64,000 nt of DNA, taken from an uncultured Pelagimonas sp. (GTDB taxonomy: Bacteria > Pseudomonadota > Alphaproteobacteria > Rhodobacterales > Rhodobacteraceae). Both the position numbers and the translations under genes were made by a program. How positions within the stretch are numbered: position 1 is the first letter of the stretch; each line of letters begins with the position of its first letter. Below the pieces are notes generated by a model. The model had not been told where the DNA came from. It searched no databases and saw nothing but the letters and a program-made list of their open reading frames with translations. Location: assembly GCF_947498515.1 (NCBI RefSeq), contig NZ_CANMKO010000008.1, forward strand, positions 223,098 to 287,097, read 5' to 3'. Shown here one piece after another: positions 1 through 8,814 of this stretch.

Positions 1-143
1 AATACTGCCTCAGGTTACGGGATCATTGTCGTCCCGTTTGCAGGTAAGATACGAAATAGAGGCGGGTCCTGTCCAGAAACCGCGTTTGTTCCCCGTAGGA
101 TGTGGCGCGAATGTCGCAGGTTTGTGTCCAAAGGGAGGCAGGC

Positions 144-1472
144 TTAGGCCAGCACCGCTTCCACTGCGGTGCCCAAACGCAACAAACGATCCTCCTGCAT
201 CGGCCCAGCCGTCATCAACAATCCACAGCTTGGCACCCCGGTTGGCAAGGTTAGGCCGCAACCGCCGGTCAAGTTGCCAACGCGCGTATTGCGCAGGGTC
301 AACAGGTTCGCGGTGACATAGGTCTCGCCCAACTCCATCAGCTCATCAATCTTGGGCGGCAGATTGGGGGCCGTCGGGCAAAGCACGGCGTCATAACCGG
401 CGGTCACATCCGCCCAAATGGCGCGCAAATTATCCAACCGATGCCACGCCGCGATGTAGTCGGCCCCGCTGGCCACTTGCCCGGCTTCAAAACGTTCGCG
501 GATTGGTGCGAACATGACATCGGGCTGGGCGGTGATCTGATCGCGCCAGGTTGCCCAAGCTTCGGTTGTATAAAGCACCCCGGCATCCGCCATCGACAAG
601 GCCAGTTCCGGAACCTCCAATTCGACGATCTCGGCCCCAGCATCGCGTAGCTTGGCAAGCGCGGCGTCGTATGAGTGCGCGACTTCGGGGGCCAAATCGT
701 CGAGCACAATGGTTTGCAGGGCTGCGAAACGCCGCCCCTTTACGCCCGTTGCCCCACGCAAATCCGGGGCTTTGCGCCCTTCCAAAGCGGCAAGGACCTG
801 CGCTGCGTCTTCGACCGTGCGGCAGAGCGGCCCAACCGTATCAAACTTGGCCGCCAAGGGCACAACTCCGGCCAGAGGCAACCGACCAGAGGTGGTTTTC
901 AAACCTACAAGATCGTTCCACACCGACGGAATGCGCACCGATCCGCCGGTGTCCGAGCCAATCGCCGCCGCCGCCAGTCCAAAGGCTACCGAGGTCGCCG
1001 CCCCGGACGAGGACCCGCCCGCCACTGCGCCGTGATCATTGACGCAAGGCGACGTGGCGGTGATTGGGTTCAAGCCCAAACCGGAAAAGGCCAATTCCGA
1101 CATATGGGTCTTGCCAAGACAGACCAACCCCATGGCCGTTGCGGTTTTCAAGACCTCTGCATCCGCCACCGGCACCCGGTTTTTGAGCAAGGCGGAACCG
1201 GCTTCGGTCGCGGTTCCGGCCGTGTCAAACAGGTCTTTCCAGCTTACCGGAACCCCGTCCAGCGGCGACAATCGCCGCCCGATCTTGGCGCGTTCAGAGG
1301 CGGCGCGGGCCTCGGCCAAAGCGCGATCGGGCGTGACGCGGGCATAGATGCGATCACTCATGGAATGCGCGGCGATCTTATCCAAAAACGCCTCTGTCAG
1401 GGCAACCGGGTCAAGCTCCCCTGCCCCAATCGCACGCCCCATATCGCTTGCGCTTTTGATCGTCCAATCCAT
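144..1472 (-). CDS. Amidase-signature family hydrolase
   Basis: Predicted cytoplasmic amidase of 442 aa (GatA/amidase-signature fold). The Ser-cisSer-Lys catalytic set is visible: Lys79 in PVSWKDLF, the glycine/serine loop AGGSSSGAA near residues 151-159, and the nucleophile Ser178 in GSDTGGSVR. The open frame extends 51 codons further upstream, but I start at the ATG at 1472 because a purine-rich site (AGGGGTGA) precedes it and the family fold begins there. It diverges from the UbiH-like gene. The substrate cannot be read from sequence. No gatB/gatC neighbour is present, so a role as the tRNA amidotransferase subunit is unlikely. Confidence 0.88.
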   Translation of the reverse strand: MDWTIKSASDMGRAIGAGELDPVALTEAFLDKIAAHSMSDRIYARVTPDRALAEARAASERAKIGRRLSPLDGVPVSWKDLFDTAGTATEAGSALLKNRVPVADAEVLKTATAMGLVCLGKTHMSELAFSGLGLNPITATSPCVNDHGAVAGGSSSGAATSVAFGLAAAAIGSDTGGSVRIPSVWNDLVGLKTTSGRLPLAGVVPLAAKFDTVGPLCRTVEDAAQVLAALEGRKAPDLRGATGVKGRRFAALQTIVLDDLAPEVAHSYDAALAKLRDAGAEIVELEVPELALSMADAGVLYTTEAWATWRDQITAQPDVMFAPIRERFEAGQVASGADYIAAWHRLDNLRAIWADVTAGYDAVLCPTAPNLPPKIDELMELGETYVTANLLTLRNTRVGNLTGGCGLTLPTGVPSCGLLMTAGPMQEDRLLRLGTAVEAVLA

Positions 1473-1556
1473 CACGTCACCCCTATTCGTTTTAACGCCA
1501 AGGTAGCGGCAGCGTTGCGCATGGACAATCCCGGTCAGAGGCGCATATTGCACCTC

Positions 1557-2768
1557 ATGGATAGCGATCTGATTATTGTTGGCGGCGGGTTGAACGGCCC
1601 CGCCTTGGCGCTTGCGGCGGCCCAAACTGGCCTACGCAGCATTGTGATTGACGCCCTGCCGGCGGACACCCGCGAAAAGGTTGATTTTGATGGGCGGTCT
1701 TATGCCTTGGCGCAGTCCTCCAAACGGATGTTGGCGGCGCTGGGGATTTGGGCTGATCTGGCGGAAAACGCGCAGGCGATGAATGAAATCAAGGTGTCTG
1801 ATGGGCGCGTTGGCGATGCCTCGGTGTTTTTGGGGCTACATTTCGACAGTGCCGAAATCGAAGAAGGCCCGATGGGCTATATGCTTGAAGACCGCTATTT
1901 GCGCCGCGCCTTGTTGGCCGCGATGGAGGCCGAGCCGCTTGTCACCCATCGCGCGGGCGAAACGGTGATTGCGCAAGCTTGTGATGTTCGCCACACCGAG
2001 GTGAGCCTTGCCAGTGGTGAAACCCTAACTGGGCGGTTGTTGATCGGTGCCGATGGTCGCAAAAGCGGCACCTGTGCGCGCGCTGGTATTCGCCGCACCG
2101 GTTGGGACTATGGTCAAACCGCGCTGGTCTGTGCCATCGGGCATGAAAAGCCCCATGGCGGTGTGGCGCATCAGTTGTTCTTGCCCCCCGGCCCGCTGGC
2201 GATCCTACCGCTGACCGGCAATCGCAGTTCCATCGTTTGGAGCGAAAAACACGCTCAGGCCCGCGCGATCAACGCGCTAAATGAAGAGCAATACCTAGAC
2301 GTGTTGCGCCCGCGGTTTGGCGACTTTCTTGGCGATATTTCTTTGGAGGGGCAACGGTTTACCTATCCTCTAAACCTGACGCTGGCCAATAGCTTTATCG
2401 CCGAACGCATGGCGCTTGTTGGCGACGCGGCGCATGGGATGCACCCAATTGCGGGCCAAGGATTGAACGCTGGATTGCGTGATGTGGCGGCGCTGGCACA
2501 TGTGATCACACATGCGGTGCGACGAGGGGAGGATTTTGCGTCGGTGCTTGTTCTTGAGCGTTATCAAAGCTGGCGACGGTGGGACACCGCGTCGCTTGCT
2601 GCGGCGACGGACCTATTCAACCGGTTGTTCTCAAACGACAATGCGCTGCTGCGCATGGGACGTGATTTTGGCATGGCCCTTCTCGGCGGCGTGCCGGGGG
2701 TGCGGCGCGGGTTCATCCGCGAGGCCGCCGGGTTGACAGGCGATCTGCCCGATTTGATGCGACTTTAG
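1557..2768 (+). CDS. UbiH/UbiF/Coq6-family FAD-dependent hydroxylase
   Basis: A 403-aa flavoprotein monooxygenase of the ubiquinone-ring hydroxylase family. An N-terminal dinucleotide-binding motif (IIVGGGLNGPALA) starts at residue 6, the FAD-ribityl motif GDAAHGMHPIAGQGLN lies in the C-terminal third, and a middle GADGRKS motif is present. The likely role is hydroxylation of the ubiquinone ring at the inner membrane, though the position (C5, C6 or C4) cannot be assigned. The start at 1557 puts the Rossmann motif at the usual distance; an in-frame ATG 36 bases upstream is possible. It is divergent from the amidase gene. Confidence 0.88.
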   Translation: MDSDLIIVGGGLNGPALALAAAQTGLRSIVIDALPADTREKVDFDGRSYALAQSSKRMLAALGIWADLAENAQAMNEIKVSDGRVGDASVFLGLHFDSAEIEEGPMGYMLEDRYLRRALLAAMEAEPLVTHRAGETVIAQACDVRHTEVSLASGETLTGRLLIGADGRKSGTCARAGIRRTGWDYGQTALVCAIGHEKPHGGVAHQLFLPPGPLAILPLTGNRSSIVWSEKHAQARAINALNEEQYLDVLRPRFGDFLGDISLEGQRFTYPLNLTLANSFIAERMALVGDAAHGMHPIAGQGLNAGLRDVAALAHVITHAVRRGEDFASVLVLERYQSWRRWDTASLAAATDLFNRLFSNDNALLRMGRDFGMALLGGVPGVRRGFIREAAGLTGDLPDLMRL

Positions 2769-2845
2769 GGGAGATTGGGGCGCTGCCTCGTCCCGAGCAT
2801 GCTCGGGACTCCCCGGGATATTTTGGGAAAGAAGAAGCCGGGGGA
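2769..2845. repeat. GC-rich intergenic repeat, copy 1
   Basis: Between two co-directional genes lies a GC-rich block: GGGGCGCTGCC, an inverted-repeat core around CCCGAGCATGCTCGGG, a run ACTCCCCGGGATATTTT, then a purine tail AAAGAAGAAGCCGG. A second block with the same order of elements is at 7739-7815. Similar elements are widespread between genes in roseobacters; the function is unknown. Confidence 0.6.
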
Positions 2846-2854
2846 GGCAATTCG

Positions 2855-3607
2855 ATGGATAAAGTAGCGATTGTAACGGGGGCGGCGCGCGGGATCGGGC
2901 TTGCCACGACGGATTTGTTTTTGGAGATGGGTTGGCGCGTGGCGATGATGGATCGTGACGGGCCTGAATTGGCTTTGGCCGCCGGTCCACGTGCGGGTGT
3001 TTTGGCGGTTGAGCGGGATGTATCCGACCCCGAGGCCGTCGACGCCATGACCCGCGATGTTTTGGCGTGGGGCGGACGGATTGATGCCTTGATCAACAAT
3101 GCCGGTGTGGCGGAGTTTGGTCCGGTGGGAGACACCGATTTTGCCATGTGGCGGCGGGTGATGGAGACCAACCTAGATGGTGTTTTCTTATGTACACAGG
3201 CCTGCACGGATGCGCTCAAAGCGACGCGTGGGTCCATCGTCAACATCGCGTCAATCAGCGGTCTGCGCGCCTCGACTCTGCGGGTGGCCTATGGGACCTC
3301 CAAGGCGGCGGTGATCCAATTGAGCAAACAACACGCCGCGGAACTCGGTGAATTTGGCATTCGGGTGAACTGTGTTGCCCCCGGCCCGGTGCGCACGAAA
3401 CTGGCCATGGCGGTGCACAGCCAAGAGATCATCGACGCTTATCACGACGCCCTGCCATTGAACCGCTATGGCAGTGAACGCGAGATTGCCGAAGCGATCT
3501 GTTTTCTAGCCTCTGACAAGGCGTCTTTTGTCACCGGTCAGGTGCTGGCGGCGGATGGCGGGTTTGAGGCGACGGGTGTTGGCCTACCGGCGCTGCGCAA
3601 GACCTAA
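2855..3607 (+). CDS. SDR-family oxidoreductase
   Basis: A classical short-chain dehydrogenase/reductase of 250 aa. The NAD(P)-binding TGAARGIG is at residues 8-15, NNAG at 81-84, and the catalytic Ser133 or 135, Tyr146 and Lys150 (YGTSK) are all present. It should oxidise or reduce an alcohol/carbonyl substrate in the cytoplasm; the sequence does not tell which. It ends four bases into the convergent phosphodiesterase gene. A GC-rich repeat separates it from the UbiH-like gene, so co-transcription is uncertain. Confidence 0.88.
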   Translation: MDKVAIVTGAARGIGLATTDLFLEMGWRVAMMDRDGPELALAAGPRAGVLAVERDVSDPEAVDAMTRDVLAWGGRIDALINNAGVAEFGPVGDTDFAMWRRVMETNLDGVFLCTQACTDALKATRGSIVNIASISGLRASTLRVAYGTSKAAVIQLSKQHAAELGEFGIRVNCVAPGPVRTKLAMAVHSQEIIDAYHDALPLNRYGSEREIAEAICFLASDKASFVTGQVLAADGGFEATGVGLPALRKT

Positions 3608-4572
3608 TCGCCCATCAATGGGCCAATCACCTCGACACGGTTGGTCCAGACATAACCGTCAAAACCATCCGGGACGCGGGCCAAAGCGGCCTCGTCTTCG
3701 ATGCCGCTAGAGAAACCGGACCCGTCATAGGGGCCAAGCAAAATGACGGTTGTTCCCGCTTTTTTCATCCGTTCCGTGAAGCGATGCGGCCAGCCCCAGA
3801 CAAAGGGCGCAACGTTTTGCGGCACAACTATTATGGCATCGCGGCAGGTTGGGGCGACATAGCCGCTCCACCCGGTCAGCATATAGTCTTTGGCGCAGGC
3901 CTTGATGCTCGGTTTGTCGTAGCCACGCATACCCGGCAGCGCAGCCAAGGCAGCCCGTGTTGGTTTGGCCCCACCGTAGATGCCCCACACTTTGGCGCGA
4001 TAAGCCGGGTCATGTAGCAGCTCGGCCAATGCGTGACCTTCTTCTTCGCGGTTGCTTTTGAAGTTGATCAGAATTTGGCCGGGGAGATCGGCCTCTAGCA
4101 CCTCAACTAAACTTGGCATGCGATGCCCCTTGCCGCGCAATGGAAAGGTTTCGCCATCAGCCGTAAACCCATAGCCAATGTCGAGCTTTTGCAGGTCGGC
4201 CCAGCTTTGTTTGTGGGTTACCCCCTCGCCATTGGTCTGACATTCCAGCGTCCAATCATGAAAGACCGCAAAGTGGCCATCACGAGTGAGATGCACGTCA
4301 ATCTCGACAACCTCGGCCCCGGCCTCCATCGCGGCGCGGATCGAGGGCAGTGTGTTTTCGATATAGCCATGGGTCAAAGGGATCACATTTTGAGCACGAC
4401 AGGTGGTGTTGGTGCGATCCGACCCTGCATAGATTTGATGAATGCCACGGTGCGCCAACAGACGGGTTTCGCCGCCCTCACTAAACAGCGACGTGTTGTT
4501 GAGCCAGAGCGCAACACAGATTCCGACACAGATCAGGGTCAAACCAAAAAGAAACCGCTTTAAAACACGCAT
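3604..4572 (-). CDS. Glycerophosphodiester phosphodiesterase family protein
   Basis: A 322-aa protein with an N-terminal membrane anchor or uncleaved signal (residues 6-24) followed by a GDPD domain. The motif LLAHRG at 39-43 and the downstream metal-binding EIDVHLTRDG and FHDWTLE segments are those of glycerophosphodiesterases. It probably hydrolyses a glycerophosphodiester in the periplasm. I chose the ATG at 4572 because AAGGCAAGG sits just upstream; an ATG 11 codons earlier lacks a ribosome site. The gene converges with the SDR gene and overlaps its last four bases. Confidence 0.87.
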   Translation of the reverse strand: MRVLKRFLFGLTLICVGICVALWLNNTSLFSEGGETRLLAHRGIHQIYAGSDRTNTTCRAQNVIPLTHGYIENTLPSIRAAMEAGAEVVEIDVHLTRDGHFAVFHDWTLECQTNGEGVTHKQSWADLQKLDIGYGFTADGETFPLRGKGHRMPSLVEVLEADLPGQILINFKSNREEEGHALAELLHDPAYRAKVWGIYGGAKPTRAALAALPGMRGYDKPSIKACAKDYMLTGWSGYVAPTCRDAIIVVPQNVAPFVWGWPHRFTERMKKAGTTVILLGPYDGSGFSSGIEDEAALARVPDGFDGYVWTNRVEVIGPLMGD

Positions 4573-4686
4573 GAACCTTGCCTTCAAAGAGCGCGCAGGT
4601 GTCAAAAAAACCAGACAGCAATTTCAGACACCTAGCAGCAAAAACAACCGAAAATGACCGAGTTTGGGATCCAAGGTGCCCAACGA

Positions 4687-4716
4687 CAAAAAGGGCGAGG
4701 ACCCCCCCGCCCTTCC
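4687..4716 (-). terminator. Rho-independent terminator of the DUF2125 gene
   Basis: A seven-base-pair stem (AAGGGCG / CGCCCTT) closes a C-rich loop and, read on the minus strand, is followed by a run of T. It lies about 20 bases past the stop codon of the DUF2125 gene. Confidence 0.75.
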
Positions 4717-4736
4717 TTGTTTCACATCAAAACGCG

Positions 4737-6254
4737 TTATTTCAGGCGCTGACCATTGGCCAGAACGTGGCCCTCGGCGTTGACTTCGATGACAGACGTC
4801 GCGGTGTCGGGTTCTGCACCGGGCACGGTGAACATGCCCATCATCATCCGGGCACCCATAGCGTCTTCGTCGCTCATTAGCCCCATGCCGATCAGCTTGT
4901 CGATCAGACCATTGGCACCAGAGACCGCCAGGTCCAGCTTGCCCTCGGGACGTGGCATGCCGTCAAAGCTTTCCATGTCGGTGTTGTCAAAGGTGAAGGC
5001 CCCGGAACCGGCGATTTTGCCGCCAACCGCATCAATGATGATTTCGCGCAGGTTGACCGAGTTGATTTCACCCGGAACGCCACCTTCGGCATCCATCTTT
5101 TCCATCGCTTCTTGGTCAAAGAAGCTTGCGAAAGGGGAGACTTTGGCATCCATGGCGATACGGATTGTGGCCGGATCGCGTGGCAGATTGGCAGCCGGAT
5201 CAAACATGTTCCAAAGCATTTCCGCCATCTGGAAGCCACCCAAGACGATTTCTAGAGTGGCGTCTTGTGGCGCATCCGCAGGTTTCATTGGGGCAGAAAG
5301 GGTAAACCCGGTTTCAGCCATTTGAACACTAACCGGAACGGGGATTTCTGGGCCCGTCATGTCCATCGAGAAATCAGTCCCGGTGATTTTGTAGGTCAGG
5401 TTGTCCGCCGACATTGCCATGGTCAAACCACCGCTGGCGGATTTGGTTTTGCCAGTGGTGGAGTCCCCGTGTTCGGAAACCGCAAATTCCATGCGCCCAC
5501 CTTTGTGACCCATGGTGAAATCAATGCCAAAGCCGCTTGCGAACAACGCGCTGGAATCGGAGTAATCCACACCTTCGGGCATCACGGTTTCACCGGAGCC
5601 AAAGACACCATTCATGGCTCCGTTAAACAGGCCTGCATCTTCGCTGTCGGGGTCGTTGAAGGCAACGTCATAGGTCAGGTCACCATAATCAAACGTCTGT
5701 GCAACGCTTTGCATTCCACCCGCGCGAACAACCGTCGACGTGCCCGAGATTGGCCCGGCTTCGACGTCAAGACGGAGCATATCGCGGGTGATTTCCTCGC
5801 CGTCGGCCATCATCTTGCCCAAGGCTACGGTCATTTTAGCAGCGGTGTAATCGTAGGTCAGGTTGTTTTCTTCGCCCGACACGATCAATTTCATATCTTC
5901 TTGGCCGAAGTTGATGGTCACATCGATCGCTTCGCCATCTTCAACGCCTTTGACCTGAATAGGCATTTGGGCAGGGAAGTTAATCATAACAGTGCCGTCG
6001 CCCTGATCACTCAGGTCGAGACTGCCCATCGAAAAGGTTACGGTCCCTTCCATATCCGGGATCGGCATCGACATGACAACGTCGGAGACAGTCAGGTTAT
6101 TGCCATCTGCGGTTTCGGTCCCTGATACCGAATAGCCAAAGCCTTGCATGTAGGATTCAAGATCATCCCAGACCTGTTGCGGCGTTACATCCGCGAGGGC
6201 TGGGGTCACAAATGCGCAGAGGGCCAGCGCTGATACCCCGGAAAGCCGTTTCAT
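4737..6254 (-). CDS. DUF2125-family exported protein
   Basis: A 505-aa protein with a clear Sec signal peptide (MKRLSGVSALALCAFVTPALA, written here as residues 1-21 ending in ALA). The rest is a beta-rich, acidic, methionine-rich sequence typical of alphaproteobacterial DUF2125 proteins. These are thought to be periplasmic or envelope proteins of unknown function. The start is supported by AAAGAGGTGG upstream. It stands alone, with its own terminator and no obvious partner. Confidence 0.82.
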   Translation of the reverse strand: MKRLSGVSALALCAFVTPALADVTPQQVWDDLESYMQGFGYSVSGTETADGNNLTVSDVVMSMPIPDMEGTVTFSMGSLDLSDQGDGTVMINFPAQMPIQVKGVEDGEAIDVTINFGQEDMKLIVSGEENNLTYDYTAAKMTVALGKMMADGEEITRDMLRLDVEAGPISGTSTVVRAGGMQSVAQTFDYGDLTYDVAFNDPDSEDAGLFNGAMNGVFGSGETVMPEGVDYSDSSALFASGFGIDFTMGHKGGRMEFAVSEHGDSTTGKTKSASGGLTMAMSADNLTYKITGTDFSMDMTGPEIPVPVSVQMAETGFTLSAPMKPADAPQDATLEIVLGGFQMAEMLWNMFDPAANLPRDPATIRIAMDAKVSPFASFFDQEAMEKMDAEGGVPGEINSVNLREIIIDAVGGKIAGSGAFTFDNTDMESFDGMPRPEGKLDLAVSGANGLIDKLIGMGLMSDEDAMGARMMMGMFTVPGAEPDTATSVIEVNAEGHVLANGQRLK

Positions 6255-6384
6255 AATCCACCTCTTTCTGTCGGTTGGTCAAAATATGCCCCTAGTGTCG
6301 TAGGCAAGGTAAAGACGGTCAAGGGACTGGATTCCATACTATGTACGCTCTAACTAGATTACGAGATGTAGAGGGGCGATTGTC

Positions 6385-7134
6385 ATGAATCTTTCAGGAA
6401 AAACCGTTTTAATTACAGGGGCTAGCCGTGGAATCGGGGCCGAGGCTGCGCGGATATTCGCCAATGCCGGGGCCAATGTGGCACTGGTGGCGCGGTCCTC
6501 TGAGGCGATTGCCGAGCTTGCCGGCGAGATCGGAGAGCAAGCGATTGCCATTCCTTGCGACATTGCCCGCTACTGGGAAGTCAGCCAAGCGGTCGAGGCC
6601 TGTATCAAGACCTTTGGGGGCCTCGATATCCTCATCAACAATGCCGGGGTGATCGAACCGGTCGCCCATATGGCCGAAGCAGACCCAGATGCCTGGGGTC
6701 AGGTGATCGACATCAACCTCAAGGGTGTTTTCAACGGGTTCCGCGCAGCTTTGCCCGGAATGCTAGAGAACGGCGGCGGCACGGTGTTGACCATCGGATC
6801 AGGCGCGGCCCATGGCCCGGTTGAGGCGTGGTCGCACTACTGTTCATCCAAGGCTGGGGCGCTGATGCTCACCAAAATGGCGGATAAGGAATACCGAGAC
6901 AAAGGCATTCGGGCCATTTCCCTGTCGCCGGGCACCGTCGCCACACAGATGCAGCGCGAGATCAAAGCCAGCGGTATCAACCCGGTAAGTCAGCTCGATT
7001 GGTCCGATCACATTCCACCGGAATGGGTGGCCAAAGCGCTGCTTTGGTTGTGCAGCCCGGAGGCGGATGAACATATGGGCGGCGAAATTGCGTTGCGAGA
7101 CGAAGGCATCCGCAAACAGGTGGGCTTGGTTTGA
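6385..7134 (+). CDS. SDR-family oxidoreductase
   Basis: A 249-aa short-chain dehydrogenase. TGASRGIG at 11-18, NNAG at 85-88, Ser139, Tyr152 and Lys156 (YCSSK) give an intact active site. A GAGGGG ribosome site precedes the ATG. The last four bases are shared with the crotonase-family gene that follows, so the two are translated together and probably act on the same acyl or hydroxyacyl substrate. Substrate unknown. Confidence 0.88.
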   Translation: MNLSGKTVLITGASRGIGAEAARIFANAGANVALVARSSEAIAELAGEIGEQAIAIPCDIARYWEVSQAVEACIKTFGGLDILINNAGVIEPVAHMAEADPDAWGQVIDINLKGVFNGFRAALPGMLENGGGTVLTIGSGAAHGPVEAWSHYCSSKAGALMLTKMADKEYRDKGIRAISLSPGTVATQMQREIKASGINPVSQLDWSDHIPPEWVAKALLWLCSPEADEHMGGEIALRDEGIRKQVGLV

Positions 7135-7736
7135 TCACTCTTGAGAAAGACGGCGATCTTTGGGTCGCCACCATCAACCGCCCAGACAAGGCCAATTCGC
7201 TGACCGCGGACATGCTCGAACAGCTATGCGTCATCGCCGAGGACGCCCGCGCGGCGCGGGTGTTGATCCTGACCGGGGTGGGCAAGGTTTTTTCCGCTGG
7301 GGCGGATTTGGAAGCGGCCAAGGCGGGGCTGGCGACATCCCCTCTGTGGGAACGTCTCTCTGGCGCGATTGCACGGCTTGATGCGCTCACGATTTGCGCG
7401 GCCAACGGGACGGTTGCCGGTGGGGCGATGGGGATGTTCTTGGCCTGTGATCTGCGGGTTGCTGTGCCGGGGGCCAAGGTGTTTTACCCGGTGATGAAAC
7501 TCGGATTTTTGCCACAGCCGTCTGATCCCAAACGGCTTTCGGCCTTGGTTGGACCGTCGCGAGCCAAGATGATCTTGATGGCCGGTCAAAAAATCCCGGT
7601 CGAAGAGGCGCAAAGCTGGGGATTGATCAATCAGGTTGTTGACGGCGATGTGCTAGAGGCGGCCAAAGCCTTGGCGGCTGACACTGCTGGAGCCAGCAAA
7701 GAGCACGCCACGGCGATCAAACGGTTGATCGGATAA
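7131..7736 (+). CDS. Enoyl-CoA hydratase/isomerase (crotonase) family protein
   Basis: A 201-aa crotonase-fold protein, shorter than the usual 255-265 aa. The oxyanion-hole segments are present: FSAGADLEAAK (about 60-70) and ANGTVAGGAMGMFLACD (about 91-107). The C-terminal helical trimerisation part is reduced. It starts with TTG overlapping the TGA of the SDR gene (TTGA), so it relies on coupling. It could be a hydratase, isomerase or hydrolase; the usual catalytic glutamates cannot be placed with confidence. Confidence 0.78.
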   Translation: MITLEKDGDLWVATINRPDKANSLTADMLEQLCVIAEDARAARVLILTGVGKVFSAGADLEAAKAGLATSPLWERLSGAIARLDALTICAANGTVAGGAMGMFLACDLRVAVPGAKVFYPVMKLGFLPQPSDPKRLSALVGPSRAKMILMAGQKIPVEEAQSWGLINQVVDGDVLEAAKALAADTAGASKEHATAIKRLIG

Positions 7737-7738
7737 GC

Positions 7739-7815
7739 GGGGGATGGGGGGCGCTGCCCCCTGTCTGCTTTGCAGCCTCCCCCCGCAATAAAGTGGAAAG
7801 AAGAAACCGGGTTCA
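7739..7815. repeat. GC-rich intergenic repeat, copy 2
   Basis: Same architecture as the block at 2769-2845: GGGGGGCGCTGCCCCC, a core TCTGCTTTGCAG, CTCCCCCCGCAATAAA, then the purine tail AAAGAAGAAACCGG. Here it lies between convergent genes, where its hairpin could act as a terminator. Confidence 0.6.
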
Positions 7816-8814
7816 GGTGGCGAGCCGGTTCACAACACTTTGAGCGGAGACGCGACCGATGGGTTGGCCGTTTTCCGTGACCGTGATCGGGCCGGAGCTG
7901 AGTTGCGGCATGATCTCGCGGATCGGTGTTTCGGCTTCGACCTGAGTTTCGCCAGTGCCCGCCTCCATTGCATCGCGAGCCGTCAGAACCCCGAGCGGGT
8001 TCATATTAGCGACGAAATCGGCAACGTAGTCGTTGATAGGGTTTGAGAAAATCTCACGCGGGGTGCCGGATTGCACGATGCGGCCGCCCTCGAGAATGGC
8101 AATCCGGTTGCCCAGTTTGAAGGCTTCGTCGAGATCGTGGCTTACGAAGATGATGGTGCGTTTAAGTTCGCTTTGCAGTTCGAGAAGCTCGTCCTGAAGG
8201 CGGGTGCGGATCAATGGATCAAGGGCCGAGAACGGTTCATCCATCAAGAGGATCGGCGCATCGGTGGCAAAAGCACGGGCCAGGCCAACACGTTGCTGCA
8301 TCCCGCCGGAAAGCTCGCCCACTTTGCGCGTCGCCCAATCTTTCAGACCAACAAGCTCCAGTTGGCGCTGCACGGTTTTCTCACGTTCATCTGTGGGCAT
8401 GCCTGCGAGTTCCAGACCAAAGCCAACGTTTTCGGCCACGGTGCGCCATGGGAGCAGGCCGAATTGCTGAAACACCATCGCCACGCGATGTTGGCGGATG
8501 TCACGTAGATCGGATTTGGAGCAGCTGACCACATCAACCATGCCGTCACCGCTATTCACCCGAACAGCACCGCGCACCACGGGGTTGAGGCCGTTCACCG
8601 CGCGCAGCAACGTTGATTTACCAGAGCCAGACAGGCCCATGAGAACAACAATCTCGCCCTCTTGAACCTCAAGCGAACAATCATGCACGCCAAGAACCTG
8701 ACCGGTTTGTTCCTGAATCTCAGAGCGGTTCAACCCGTTGTCGGCATGGGGCAGCGCGGATTTCGGTTTGTCGCCGAACATGATCGAGACATTGTCAAAG
8801 CTAACAGCGGTCAT
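7813..8814 (-). CDS. choV: Choline/quaternary-amine ABC transporter, ATP-binding protein
   Basis: A 333-aa ATPase of the ProV/ChoV type. Walker A GLSGSGKST at 60-68, signature LSGGMQQR, and Walker B ILLMDEPFSALDP are intact. A C-terminal extension after the nucleotide-binding domain is shorter than in ProV. It energises uptake of choline or a similar quaternary amine with the permease and binding protein encoded upstream. It overlaps the permease gene by four bases (ATGA) and is the last gene of the operon. Confidence 0.9.
   Translation of the reverse strand: MTAVSFDNVSIMFGDKPKSALPHADNGLNRSEIQEQTGQVLGVHDCSLEVQEGEIVVLMGLSGSGKSTLLRAVNGLNPVVRGAVRVNSGDGMVDVVSCSKSDLRDIRQHRVAMVFQQFGLLPWRTVAENVGFGLELAGMPTDEREKTVQRQLELVGLKDWATRKVGELSGGMQQRVGLARAFATDAPILLMDEPFSALDPLIRTRLQDELLELQSELKRTIIFVSHDLDEAFKLGNRIAILEGGRIVQSGTPREIFSNPINDYVADFVANMNPLGVLTARDAMEAGTGETQVEAETPIREIMPQLSSGPITVTENGQPIGRVSAQSVVNRLAT

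Noticed and set aside
1..143. Partial gene at the left edge
   Set aside because: No frame continues in from the edge with recognisable protein; likely the region downstream of the amidase gene.
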